64,000 bases of DNA from Clostridia bacterium. GTDB lineage: Bacteria > Bacillota > Clostridia > TANB77 > CAG-508. Positions within the stretch are counted from its first letter, which is position 1; each line of letters opens with the position of its first letter. This document shows, one piece after another, positions 29,088 to 36,399 of the stretch. Under the pieces are notes generated by a model. That model was not told the origin of the DNA. It did not search any database and was given only the letters and a program-made list of their open reading frames with translations. Made by a program: the position numbers and the translations under genes. The DNA lies in the NCBI GenBank assembly GCA_017510825.1, contig JAFWMA010000001.1, positions 1 to 64,000 of the forward strand, in the 5' to 3' direction.

Positions 29088-29990
29088 CTATATATTTTCA
29101 AAGAAATCTAAATCTAATTTTTTTATGCTATAACTATTTTCTGTATAACAACCCACATTATATTTTATCATAAGCTGAACTAACTTTGAGCCATCTATTA
29201 AAATGATATTCTGATTATTAGCATAGTCTATGGCTGGTTTTGCAAAATAACTAGTTGTAATAAAAACGCCTTTTTTCGCATTTTTTCCCAACATAGCACC
29301 TGCAAATTTTTGAATCTCTGGTCTTGATACAGAATTATCTTTATCATATCTTTTAGCTTGAATAAATATTGTGTTTATTCCTAATTCATCTTCCAAAACA
29401 AACCCATCAATGCCATAATCTCCAGTTTTCGGAGTGACGACAGCATTTTCAGCTTTTCCATATCCCATTGCCAAAAGTAGTTTTACAGATAATTCTTCAA
29501 AAAAGTCACTTGATTGTTTTAGAATTTCCTCAAGTAAATTATCTTCTAATTCGTTATTAATTTCCTGAATAGCTTTTTCAATTTTTTCTTGAGGAGTTAA
29601 TTCAACTTCATTTTCAGAACTATTCATTTCCTTTATTTTTATAGGTTCAGTATTTCTATCTTTAAATTCCTTAAAAGAATCATAGTTCAATAGAAAATTA
29701 TTATCTATTCTTTCATTATTCGTGATGATTTTATTTCCTTCATCAGTAATATTAAACATTCCTCTTTTGATACTATTTATTAAGCCTGCTTTTTTCAAAT
29801 ATGTAGCCGTCCAACCTATTCTATTAAAGTACTTACACTTTCCGCTGTTCAAAGTTTCTTTTAAATCTTCATCAGTAAGTTTTTTCTTTTTAGCCACTAT
29901 TTCTCTAATTTCCTTTATATCATGTTCTTTTCCATCAACTAATGTGATTAAGAAATCGTTATACATTTCATCATATTTTGGTACAGCCAT
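29088..29990 (-). CDS. mrr: Mrr-family restriction endonuclease
   Basis: A 300-residue protein with TTAGGAGGT before the ATG. It has the two-part Mrr architecture: an N-terminal winged-helix DNA-binding domain (YNDFLITLVDGKEHDIKEIRE; NRIGWTATYLKKAGLINSIKRGMFNITDEG) and a C-terminal PD-(D/E)xK-type Mrr_cat domain (FFEELSVKLLLAMGYG, GDYGIDGFV, IFIQAKRY) with the catalytic D and QxK intact. Known Mrr proteins cut modified DNA. It lies 2 nt after dpnA and its end is 14 nt before the dpnII start, an unusual insertion in an otherwise classic DpnII operon. Its specificity must spare the host's own methylated GATC. Confidence 0.88.
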   Translation of the reverse strand: MAVPKYDEMYNDFLITLVDGKEHDIKEIREIVAKKKKLTDEDLKETLNSGKCKYFNRIGWTATYLKKAGLINSIKRGMFNITDEGNKIITNNERIDNNFLLNYDSFKEFKDRNTEPIKIKEMNSSENEVELTPQEKIEKAIQEINNELEDNLLEEILKQSSDFFEELSVKLLLAMGYGKAENAVVTPKTGDYGIDGFVLEDELGINTIFIQAKRYDKDNSVSRPEIQKFAGAMLGKNAKKGVFITTSYFAKPAIDYANNQNIILIDGSKLVQLMIKYNVGCYTENSYSIKKLDLDFFENI

Positions 29991-29991
29991 A

Positions 29992-30765
29992 TTAACCTCC
30001 TAATTCTTCAAATCTTCTTATAGATAAATCTAAATAATCTTTATTATTATCAATTCCTATGTACTTTCTATTTAATTTTGATGCTGCAATACCTGTAGTA
30101 CTACTTCCACAAAACGGATCCAAAATTAAATCATTTTCATTTGTAGATGCAAGTATTATTCTATCTAATATTTCTAAAGGCTTTTGTGTAGGATGTTTTC
30201 CTTGTTTCTTTTCAGAAGGTTTTGTTAGAGAAGTGGTCCAAACATCTTTCATCTGTTTATTATTGTTTAGCTCTTTCATTAAATCATAATTAAAAGTATA
30301 TTTATTCTTCTTTAAATCTTTTTTAGCCCATAGTATTGTTTCAGTAGAATGTGTGAATGTTTTGCATGCCAAGTTAGGTGGTGGATTAGTTTTTTGCCAA
30401 GTTATATTATTTATTATCTTAAACCCTTCTTCTTCAAGAGCCATACCTATTGAATAAATGTTGTGTAGTGTTCCACTAATCCAAATTGTTCCATTATCTT
30501 TTAATACTCTATAACATTCTTTTATCCATTTTTTATTAAAGTTATGTTTATCCTGTATTGATAAGGACTTGTCCCATTCTCCTTTATTAACACTAACCAT
30601 TTTTCCACCACTACATGTTATTCCATCATCAGATAAAAAATATGGTGGATCTGCGAATATCATATCAAATGTACTATCTTCAAATGAGTTTAAAGCATTG
30701 AATGTATCATCATTTATTAGGCTAAAGCTATCATTTTCATAGTAGAATTTTTTTGAGACTCCCAT
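29992..30765 (-). CDS. dpnA: DpnA-type adenine methyltransferase (second GATC methylase)
   Basis: A 257-residue N6-adenine methylase of the beta-type order: catalytic DPPY near the N-terminus (MIFADPPYFLSDDGI) and the SAM-binding motif at the C-terminus (ILDPFCGSSTTGIAASKLNRKYIGID). The motif GGKMVSVNKGEWDKS is typical of DpnA, the second methylase of DpnII systems, which can methylate single-stranded DNA and so protect incoming DNA during transformation. A GAGGAG site precedes the ATG. It overlaps the dpnM 3' end by 49 bp, so translation is coupled. Confidence 0.92.
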   Translation of the reverse strand: MGVSKKFYYENDSFSLINDDTFNALNSFEDSTFDMIFADPPYFLSDDGITCSGGKMVSVNKGEWDKSLSIQDKHNFNKKWIKECYRVLKDNGTIWISGTLHNIYSIGMALEEEGFKIINNITWQKTNPPPNLACKTFTHSTETILWAKKDLKKNKYTFNYDLMKELNNNKQMKDVWTTSLTKPSEKKQGKHPTQKPLEILDRIILASTNENDLILDPFCGSSTTGIAASKLNRKYIGIDNNKDYLDLSIRRFEELGG

Positions 30766-31667
30766 TTTGATTGCTCCTCATAATTTGTTATCAATAATTC
30801 TGAAATTTCTCCACGTCCTTTTGCATTTGCATTTATCATTCTTTTTGCAGAAACTTCGTTTATAACAAAACCTTTATAAATATTTTCAAAGAAATTATCA
30901 TCTTCATTAACATTCTTTGGATTTGAGTTACTTAGCATTAATTTTGCATTTTTTAAGTCTAATTTGTAAAAATAATTTGCTAGTTCTTTTTGATTATCAT
31001 CGTTAAAATCCTCTTTTGTATAGGATGTAAATCCAGATGTAATTGATAGAGGTCTATATGGTGGATCAAAATATACAAAAGTATTTTCATTTACAAAACT
31101 TTCACTTTTTTTATAGTCACCATATTCGAATGTTACATTTTTTATAAGCTCTGATAAATTTCTTAAATTTTTAGAATCACATATTGTTGGATTTTTGTAT
31201 TTGCCACATGGTACATTAAATTTTCCATCTTTATTAACTCTATATAATCCATTAAAACATGTCCTATTTAAGAATATAAATTCTGATGCTCGTTTTACAT
31301 TAATATCTTCACTTAACGTATAAGAATTATATTCAGCTCTGATGTCATAAAAATATTGTTGTCTAGCATCATTATCTATAATTAAAAATTCCTTTTCTTT
31401 TTTATCTAGTTCTTGAATTAAATTTTCTACATTTGTTTTTATAACATTATAGCAATTAATTAAATCTTTATTTATATCAAAAGCATAAGCTTCTTTTACT
31501 TCATATTTTTGTAAAATATCAATTAGAACAGCTCCACCACCAACAAATGGTTCTATATATCTTTCAATAGTACCATCTTTTAGTTCCAAAGGATAATATT
31601 TAGTTAATTGTGGTATTAAGCTGTTTTTACCTCCAGCCCATTTTACAAAAGGTTTTACTATCTCCAT
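30717..31667 (-). CDS. dpnM: Dam-type GATC adenine methyltransferase DpnM
   Basis: A 316-residue D12-class (alpha) N6-adenine methyltransferase. The SAM-binding motif FVKWAGGKNSLIPQL lies at the very N-terminus, and the catalytic DPPYRPLS is in the second half, as in Dam and DpnM. The start is the ATG at 31667, 7 nt after GGAGG; the longer in-frame reading to 31730 has no ribosome binding site and extends past the normal family start. It leads the defence operon that continues through dpnA, mrr and dpnII, perhaps into kwaAB. The 720-bp upstream gap holds the repeat array of the element. Confidence 0.93.
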   Translation of the reverse strand: MEIVKPFVKWAGGKNSLIPQLTKYYPLELKDGTIERYIEPFVGGGAVLIDILQKYEVKEAYAFDINKDLINCYNVIKTNVENLIQELDKKEKEFLIIDNDARQQYFYDIRAEYNSYTLSEDINVKRASEFIFLNRTCFNGLYRVNKDGKFNVPCGKYKNPTICDSKNLRNLSELIKNVTFEYGDYKKSESFVNENTFVYFDPPYRPLSITSGFTSYTKEDFNDDNQKELANYFYKLDLKNAKLMLSNSNPKNVNEDDNFFENIYKGFVINEVSAKRMINANAKGRGEISELLITNYEEQSKWESQKNSTMKMIALA

Positions 31668-31828
31668 TTTTTCCTCCAAATTCTTTATAACTATATCATA
31701 TTTTAAGAATAAATTAAAGCGAACATTCAATATTTTTAGATTTTATGTCATATTTTCTCTTGATATATAAAAATAAAAAAATTTTCAAAAAAGTTGTCCA
31801 GTTTTTAACAATTTTTAAGCTTTTATAT

Positions 31829-32370
31829 ATAGAAGGTTAAAAAATTAAAAAAATTTTGGCTTAATGGGGTGCTTTTTGACTTACAAGTGAGGAAACAAGT
31901 AGAAGGAAATTTTATATGCATATATAAAAATTTTTCAAAACTTGTTAAGATTTTTGAATTTTATTTTGCCTTTATAAGTACGAGCATAAAAAATTAGAAA
32001 TCAATTGTCACCTTTTTCAATTTTTTTGTGCTGTTCTTAACAGAAGGTTTAAAAACGCTAGAACATTCAATACCACTTGTAATATTTTTACAAAACTTAC
32101 AAAAATATGGTAACTTTTTATGATTTTATTTCGCCTATATTTGTAAGAAGGTTAAAAATTTCAAAAAAGGGTTACCTTTTGGATTTTGGTTTTTCCTTTA
32201 TAGGTAGAAGGTTTAAAATTCAAAATATTTTAATGAAATGGGTTGTATCTTTGTTTACAAGTGAGGAAACATATAGAAGGATAAATTCTATATACAACTA
32301 CAAAATTTCGATTAATATCAAGAAATTTTATTAAAAGGGGTAACATTTCGCTTCTAAGTGAGGAAACAAT
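31829..32370 (+). repeat. Two interleaved families of short direct repeats upstream of the excisionase gene
   Basis: Family A, AAGTGAGGAAACA, occurs at about 31884, 32259 and 32355. Family B, AGAAGGTTTAAAA or AGAAGGTTAAAAA, occurs at about 31831, 32042, 32146 and 32206, always on the plus strand. Family A copies are followed closely by a shortened AGAAGG or GAAAGG word. There is no credible gene in 31668-32387. Such iterons fit binding sites for the excisionase, integrase or a replication protein. The last copy overlaps the translation-start region of the excisionase gene, which suggests autoregulation. Confidence 0.65.
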
Positions 32371-32387
32371 TGAAAGGAGGTATTTAT

Positions 32388-32585
32388 ATGGAAAAAAAAA
32401 CAATTAACACATATCCAAAATTTTATACAACATCAGATGTAATGAAAATACTTAAGATTGGAAACAGATCTTGTTTAGATTTATTCCACAGAGCAGACTT
32501 TCCTTGTGTAAAAGTTGGACGAGCTTTTAAGATTTCTGAAGATAATTTTAGAGAATATTTTAGTACTAGAAGAGTTAATGATTAA
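32388..32585 (+). CDS. xis: Excisionase / MerR-like helix-turn-helix DNA-binding protein
   Basis: A 65-residue protein starting at the ATG 5 nt past AAAGGAGGT. It has the small winged-helix pattern of excisionases of Tn916-type and similar elements (YTTSDVMKILKIGNRSCLDLFHRADFPCVKVGRAFKISEDNFREYF). Such proteins bend DNA at the element ends and direct excision over integration. It lies directly upstream of the integrase gene and downstream of the repeat array, the usual layout. Confidence 0.8.
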   Translation: MEKKTINTYPKFYTTSDVMKILKIGNRSCLDLFHRADFPCVKVGRAFKISEDNFREYFSTRRVND

Positions 32586-32651
32586 ATTAAAAAGTATATA
32601 AAATTAAACCTTCTATTAACTTTTTTTAGTAATTTTGCTAAGGGATGGCTA

Positions 32652-32680
32652 TTGATATCTGTTTATAAAATTGGTATAAT
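32652..32680 (+). promoter_or_regulatory. Sigma-A promoter of the integrase gene
   Basis: TTGATA (32652-32657), 17-bp spacer, TATAAT (32675-32680). It lies 56 bp before the integrase start. The words GGCTATTGATATCTG (32647-) and CAGATAGCC (32701-) around it form an inverted repeat that could be an operator or leader hairpin. Confidence 0.7.
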
Positions 32681-32736
32681 TACTTTGTATAAAATCATAT
32701 CAGATAGCCCCTTTAGAATTTATTTAAGGAGGTAAA

Positions 32737-34110
32737 ATGATGAATTTTAAAGGGATTACATGTGGTACATATTATGATAAGAGAGCAAAAAAAGTTACAG
32801 GTAGTAATAAAAAGTATAATAAATCAGTATGTGCTGAATGTAAGTTAAACAAATCTGGTAAAGAGAACATTGACAATGAAGAACAATATAATATTTGCAA
32901 GTCTTGTGATAAATTCTATGTATCTAAAAGTTGTAAAGCTTTACTTACTATTGGAAGAGACCAAACAACAGGTAAAGTTAAAAGAAAAACCTTTATTGGT
33001 GAAACCGAAGAAGAAGCATTTAGTAAAGCACTTCAAAGTAAGCTTAAACTAGATGAAGAAGGTGGTCCAAGAATAATTACTAAAACCAATAAAACCTTAA
33101 AAGAGCTAGTAGAGCCTATGATAGAAGAACAATTCAAGTTAGGACAAATTAAGGAATCTACTTATAAGAGAAAACTAGATACTTTGAAACAATTAGCCAA
33201 GACTTCATTTGCAAATAGACCTATTGCAAAAATATCAAGAGAAGATGTTGTTAACTATCTTGCAAAGCTAAAATCTTATTCCAAAACTACTATTAAACAA
33301 AATTATGAATTATTATGTATGGGATTTGGAGAAGCATATCATCAAGGAATTATACAAGATAACTTTATGGCTGGATATAAAAGAATTAAAAAGCCTAAAA
33401 GTGAATATGTTGGACATCATAGAATCGCATTAACTATTGAAGAACAAAAGAAACTAATACAATTTTTGATTGATGTAGATTATTCTAAATTCAAGCATAA
33501 ATATTTATTTTTACTATTAATGAGCACAGGAATGAGAATTGGTGAAGCTTTAGTATTAGATTATACAAAAGATATTGACTTAGAAAAAGGAATTATAATT
33601 GTTAGAAGAACACAAACTAAAGACACTGATGGTAAATCTAGAATTGGAGATTCAACTAAAACTTTTTCAGGTCAAAGAATTATTAATCTTAATGCTATAA
33701 GCAAAAATGCATTAGAAGAAGCTGTAAAACACATTATTCCAAATAAGTTTCACCTACTATTCTATAATTCAACAAATAAGCAGTTTGGATTATATGAAGA
33801 ATCAAGTATAAATTCAGCACTTAAACGAGCAGGAATTAAACTTAATCTTGGAACTTATGAAGAAGTTAATTCTAAAGGAAATAAAGTTACAAGAACAGAT
33901 TTACATACACACATGCTTAGAGGTACTTTTGCAACAAGATGTGCTGAAGCAAAAATTGATCCAAATGTATTAAAAGAAATACTTGGTCATTCTGATACAG
34001 CAGTTACAATGAAATATTATATTGATATTGATACTGATTTTATTGAATCAGAGAATCAAAATGTTGTCGACTATTTAATTAATAAAAATATATTTGAATA
34101 TGCAAAGTAA
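32737..34110 (+). CDS. int: Tyrosine recombinase/integrase with Cys-rich N-terminus
   Basis: A 457-residue site-specific recombinase, expected to integrate the element into tRNA-Pro. TAAGGAGGT precedes the start. The catalytic domain is intact: Arg in TGMRIGEALVLDY, HMLRGTFATR (HxxR), LGHSDTAVTMKYY (His and the nucleophilic Tyr). A core-binding domain lies at about residues 125-215. The first ~75 residues are unusual: paired Cys motifs (CAECKLNKSG, CKSCDKFY, SKSC) look like a small zinc-binding arm domain. The gene reads toward the internal att core 160 bp downstream, the usual integrase position. Confidence 0.93.
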   Translation: MMNFKGITCGTYYDKRAKKVTGSNKKYNKSVCAECKLNKSGKENIDNEEQYNICKSCDKFYVSKSCKALLTIGRDQTTGKVKRKTFIGETEEEAFSKALQSKLKLDEEGGPRIITKTNKTLKELVEPMIEEQFKLGQIKESTYKRKLDTLKQLAKTSFANRPIAKISREDVVNYLAKLKSYSKTTIKQNYELLCMGFGEAYHQGIIQDNFMAGYKRIKKPKSEYVGHHRIALTIEEQKKLIQFLIDVDYSKFKHKYLFLLLMSTGMRIGEALVLDYTKDIDLEKGIIIVRRTQTKDTDGKSRIGDSTKTFSGQRIINLNAISKNALEEAVKHIIPNKFHLLFYNSTNKQFGLYEESSINSALKRAGIKLNLGTYEEVNSKGNKVTRTDLHTHMLRGTFATRCAEAKIDPNVLKEILGHSDTAVTMKYYIDIDTDFIESENQNVVDYLINKNIFEYAK

Positions 34111-34155
34111 TTAGCAATTCATAGCGAAAAACATTTATGAAAAAACAAAGGAATT

Positions 34156-34226
34156 GTGCGGAATTTCAAGGAATTAAAGATACAGAATGTTCCGTAAAAG
34201 TGTTCCGCAAAGCAAGTTAAAATCGC
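34156..34226 (+). other. Right-end TTCCG-repeat array (candidate integrase arm sites)
   Basis: TGTTCCGTAAA (34188-34198) and GTGTTCCGCAAAGCAAG (34200-34216), with a nearby inverted GTGCGGAA (34156-34163), mirror the array at 24957-25020. The array sits about 50 bp before the internal att core, equivalent to the left-end arrangement. Confidence 0.5.
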
Positions 34227-34255
34227 TAGAAGTCGCTAAATATCATAGAAAATAG

Positions 34256-34288
34256 CTCGAGGTGTCGTAGCAACACCTCGACCAAAAG
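34256..34288 (+). other. Internal att core embedded in a tRNA acceptor-stem-like hairpin
   Basis: CACCTCGACCAAAAG (34274-34288) repeats the attL core except for the missing TA. It is preceded by TCGAGGTGT, the 5' acceptor strand of the same tRNA, so the site folds as an 8-bp hairpin mimicking the tRNA-Pro acceptor stem. It marks the original right end of the 9.5-kb element. Confidence 0.7.
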
Positions 34289-34305
34289 AAGAAATCTTTT
34301 GTAAC

Positions 34306-34329
34306 GCTTGAAATCAGCAGGTTTCAAGC
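34306..34329 (+). terminator. Hairpin between the integrase gene and the integrase remnant
   Basis: The 8-bp stem GCTTGAAA/TTTCAAGC is followed by ATTTATTTTAT on the plus strand. It is likely to end integrase transcription. It is only a weak terminator in the other direction. Confidence 0.5.
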
Positions 34330-34331
34330 AT

Positions 34332-34616
34332 TTATTTTATAGTTTTATTTATTCTCATAAGCTGTCCTTCAGAAATAATACCTAATCCAAATTTTTTGTC
34401 TGAATTGCTGATAATTATTGTTCTTAAAGTTATTCCATTATTTCTAACAATTTTTTTATTATCTTTTTTTAACATAAATTCTTCTAAAAAAATTTCAGCC
34501 TCCTGTTTTTCTTTAAAACTTTTCTTACTTCTTTTATCTTCGTTTGTATAATATTGAACAATCCATGTATCTCTTTCTTTTCTATAAAATAAACTTGCTC
34601 CTTGATTTCTACTCAT
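34332..34616 (-). pseudogene. Truncated tyrosine integrase (N-terminal fragment)
   Basis: A 94-residue reading frame from an ATG with AAAGGAGA upstream. It contains an arm-binding domain (WIVQYYTNEDKRSKKSFKEKQEAEIFLEEF) and the first helix of a core-binding domain (GLGIISEGQLMRINKTIK), then stops. The catalytic domain is absent: the frame ends 44 bp from the internal att core. It is clearly different from the intact integrase, so it is the relic of a second element that used the same tRNA. Confidence 0.75.
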
Positions 34617-34864
34617 AAAATATCTCTCCTTTTTTAACACCAAAAAAAGAATTAATATACTTAACTCTATTCTGATTATTTCTTTTATATTTATTGGGTT
34701 TTTAAATAAATTGGAATAAGAACCTGTTATAGAATCTGTTAATACTATTCACTTTTATAAATTTATATACAAAATATTTATATATTTTTGCACTTTTTTA
34801 TTATTAGCTATAATACTATCTTAAAGAGAAATAATATTAAATCAGTATAATTTAGTCTTTTTGC

Positions 34865-34893
34865 TTGTTTTATCTTATAACCTATTGTATAAT
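34865..34893 (+). promoter_or_regulatory. Promoter of the GC-anomalous small gene
   Basis: TTGTTT (34865-34870), 17 bp, TATAAT (34888-34893), 43 bp before the ATG at 34936. The 34644-34860 stretch upstream has no gene. Confidence 0.5.
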
Positions 34894-34935
34894 AGATACT
34901 ATGTAAACCTTCGAATTATGCAAAAGAGGTGTAAA

Positions 34936-35187
34936 ATGGCTCTCAGAACCATTGACTTGGCGAAGACCCGTCGGCAGCATGATTTTCAAATGACATACGA
35001 GGAATATAAGGCCGAGCTGGCGAAGCCCCGCTCCGAGAGACGTGGGCTTCCCAGCATGCCAGACGATATGGTGATGTGCCCTGAAAGTGCTGCAAGATTT
35101 ACAGCAGCATGTCAGGAGCATCACCATATGAAAATGGCACGGTCTGCCCGTGCCTATGCAAATGGACAGGGGCAGATATGTATCTAG
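34936..35187 (+). CDS. Small unknown protein with strikingly high GC
   Basis: An 83-residue basic protein with an AAAGAGGT site before the ATG. It shows no membrane segment or known motif; the sequence reads YEEYKAELAKPRSERRGLPSMPDD in the middle and is His/Met-rich at HHHMKMARSARAYA. Its coding sequence is roughly 54% GC in a window near 28%, with CCC/CGT/CTG codons rare elsewhere here. It has its own promoter and a strong terminator (35201-35237), so it looks like a complete recently imported cassette inside the small second insertion. No function can be assigned. Confidence 0.65.
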   Translation: MALRTIDLAKTRRQHDFQMTYEEYKAELAKPRSERRGLPSMPDDMVMCPESAARFTAACQEHHHMKMARSARAYANGQGQICI

Positions 35188-35200
35188 CCAAGTAACACCA

Positions 35201-35237
35201 AATATCGAAGAGGAGTAACTGCTCCTCTTCGATATTT
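35201..35237 (+). terminator. Strong intrinsic terminator after the small GC-rich gene
   Basis: The inverted repeat AATATCGAAGAGGAG/CTCCTCTTCGATATT has a short loop and is followed by TTTATATATTT. It lies 14 bp after the stop codon. The rest of 35240-35750 has no gene I can support. Confidence 0.85.
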
Positions 35238-35750
35238 TTATATATTTAATAAAATAATTAAATCGTTTGACTTCCTATATCTTCCCTTTATTAATATTCG
35301 CATATAACCCCTCTAAATTTTCTCCAAATTTTTCTTTTGCATATCGTAACCAACTTCCATCAGTGTCAACATTTCACCTTATTTTAGTAATTATATAGAT
35401 AAAAAAGTATCTTATTTATTTTTTCTTTGTTCATTTTTTCTGTAACCAACCTCCTTAAAGCAACACAATGGTAAAAAAACCTGTGCAACTTTTAATAAAA
35501 TTGCATTAAATCTAAGCTATAACCAGTTTCTTTTGTAATAAAATTTCACTATTTTAGGAGTATAAAATAGAATTAAAAATATCAAAAGCTTTGAATGCCT
35601 GAGAGTAGCTGACAGTGTCTGAAACAAATTGTTTTTATCTGTTGGACTTTCTCAGACTTTCTGGGCTTCAGTTAAACAACTGTTTGCAAACTGCTTGACA
35701 AAAAAATGAAGTTAGCTATATAAGTGGCTTAAACGGCTAACCCAAGCGTT

Positions 35751-35767
35751 CACCTCGACCATAAAAG
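35751..35767 (+). other. attR: 17-bp attachment repeat
   Basis: CACCTCGACCATAAAAG is identical to attL at 24788-24804. It is directly continuous with the tRNA terminator, so this is the chromosomal right junction. Confidence 0.85.
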
Positions 35768-35787
35768 GAGCTTTATACAAGCTCCTT
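35765..35787 (+). terminator. Original terminator of tRNA-Pro, displaced by the insertion
   Basis: The stem AAGGAGCTT/AAGCTCCTT with a 5-nt loop is followed by AAAATTTTATTAT. It overlaps attR and would have followed tRNA-Pro directly before the element inserted. Confidence 0.7.
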
Positions 35788-35823
35788 AAAATTTTATTAT
35801 CCATACTAATTGAAGGCTATTAA

Positions 35824-36399
35824 CTATTTTATATTTTTATTTCTAATATAATCTCCATTAAATTCATATTCAAGAATATCCATATGTAACTTGTCGTAAT
35901 ATTTTCCGTTTAAAAAAATTTCTTCTCTACTTTTTCCAGTATCTTTAAATCCACATTTTAAATAACACTTATGTGCTCTTTCATTTACAGCAAGAAGATC
36001 TAATCTTATGCTATGTAAGTTTAAATATTTAAATCCATATTCTAATAAAAGTTTTATTGCTTCTGTCCCATATCCATTACTTCTATAGGCTTCATCTCCT
36101 ATAAATATTCCAAGTACGGCACTTCTTTCAATCCAATTTAAGTGTTCTAAGCCTATTGTTCCAACCAAATTATCTTCATTTAAGTCAATAATATTAAAAT
36201 TTCTATTTTCATTATTTCTTGCAGAATTTTCAAGCCATTCTTTCTCTCCAACTAATGTTGTAATTTGTCCACTTCTTCCTGTATAATCTGTTACTTGAAA
36301 ATCATTCATCCATTCTGTAAATTTTTCAATTTCTTCATCTGATACACCCTTTGGAGATAAATATATTCTGTCTCCTATTAATTTTTTAAAAGATTTCAT
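35824..36399 (-). CDS. GNAT family N-acetyltransferase (RimJ/RimL type)
   Basis: A 191-residue acetyltransferase. The start is the ATG at 36399 (GGAG 8 nt upstream), inside the 3' end of the preceding gene. The acetyl-CoA-binding segment IGDEAYRSNGYGTEAIKLLLEYGF (R/Q-x-x-G-x-G/A loop) and the following YLNLHSIRLDLLAVNERAHKCYLKCGF are typical of the RimJ/RimL subgroup. It is the third of three overlapping GNAT genes. The substrate is unknown; drug or protein N-termini are the usual targets in this subgroup. Confidence 0.88.
   Translation of the reverse strand: MKSFKKLIGDRIYLSPKGVSDEEIEKFTEWMNDFQVTDYTGRSGQITTLVGEKEWLENSARNNENRNFNIIDLNEDNLVGTIGLEHLNWIERSAVLGIFIGDEAYRSNGYGTEAIKLLLEYGFKYLNLHSIRLDLLAVNERAHKCYLKCGFKDTGKSREEIFLNGKYYDKLHMDILEYEFNGDYIRNKNIK

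Larger units (their letters stand above)
24788..35767. mobile_element. Composite integrative element in tRNA-Pro carrying Kiwa and DpnII-type defence
   Basis: Bounded by an exact 17-bp direct repeat (CACCTCGACCATAAAAG at 24788-24804 and 35751-35767) made of the last 11 nt of tRNA-Pro plus downstream bases. Inside are a RepA-N gene, TnpV, a gene of unknown function, kwaB and kwaA, dpnII, mrr, dpnA and dpnM, a repeat array, an excisionase and a tyrosine integrase. A third att-core copy at 34274-34288 and a truncated integrase on the opposite strand at 34332-34616 show a composite: a ~9.5-kb element (24788-34288) plus a ~1.5-kb remnant of a second one. There are no conjugation genes, so it is mobilisable at most, or a satellite-like island. 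Confidence 0.85.

Noticed and set aside
31668..31730. A longer DpnM beginning at 31730
   Set aside because: The ATG at 31667 has GGAGG at ideal spacing and the family's FVKWAGGK motif starts right after it; the upstream part has no site.
32107..32334. A 75-codon plus-strand frame before the excisionase gene
   Set aside because: It is composed of the direct repeats themselves (recurring RR-K and SEE-RR words), lacks a ribosome binding site, and has no plausible protein pattern.
34882..35127. An antisense 81-codon frame opposite the 83-residue high-GC gene
   Set aside because: No ribosome binding site. The sense frame has promoter, site and terminator in order.
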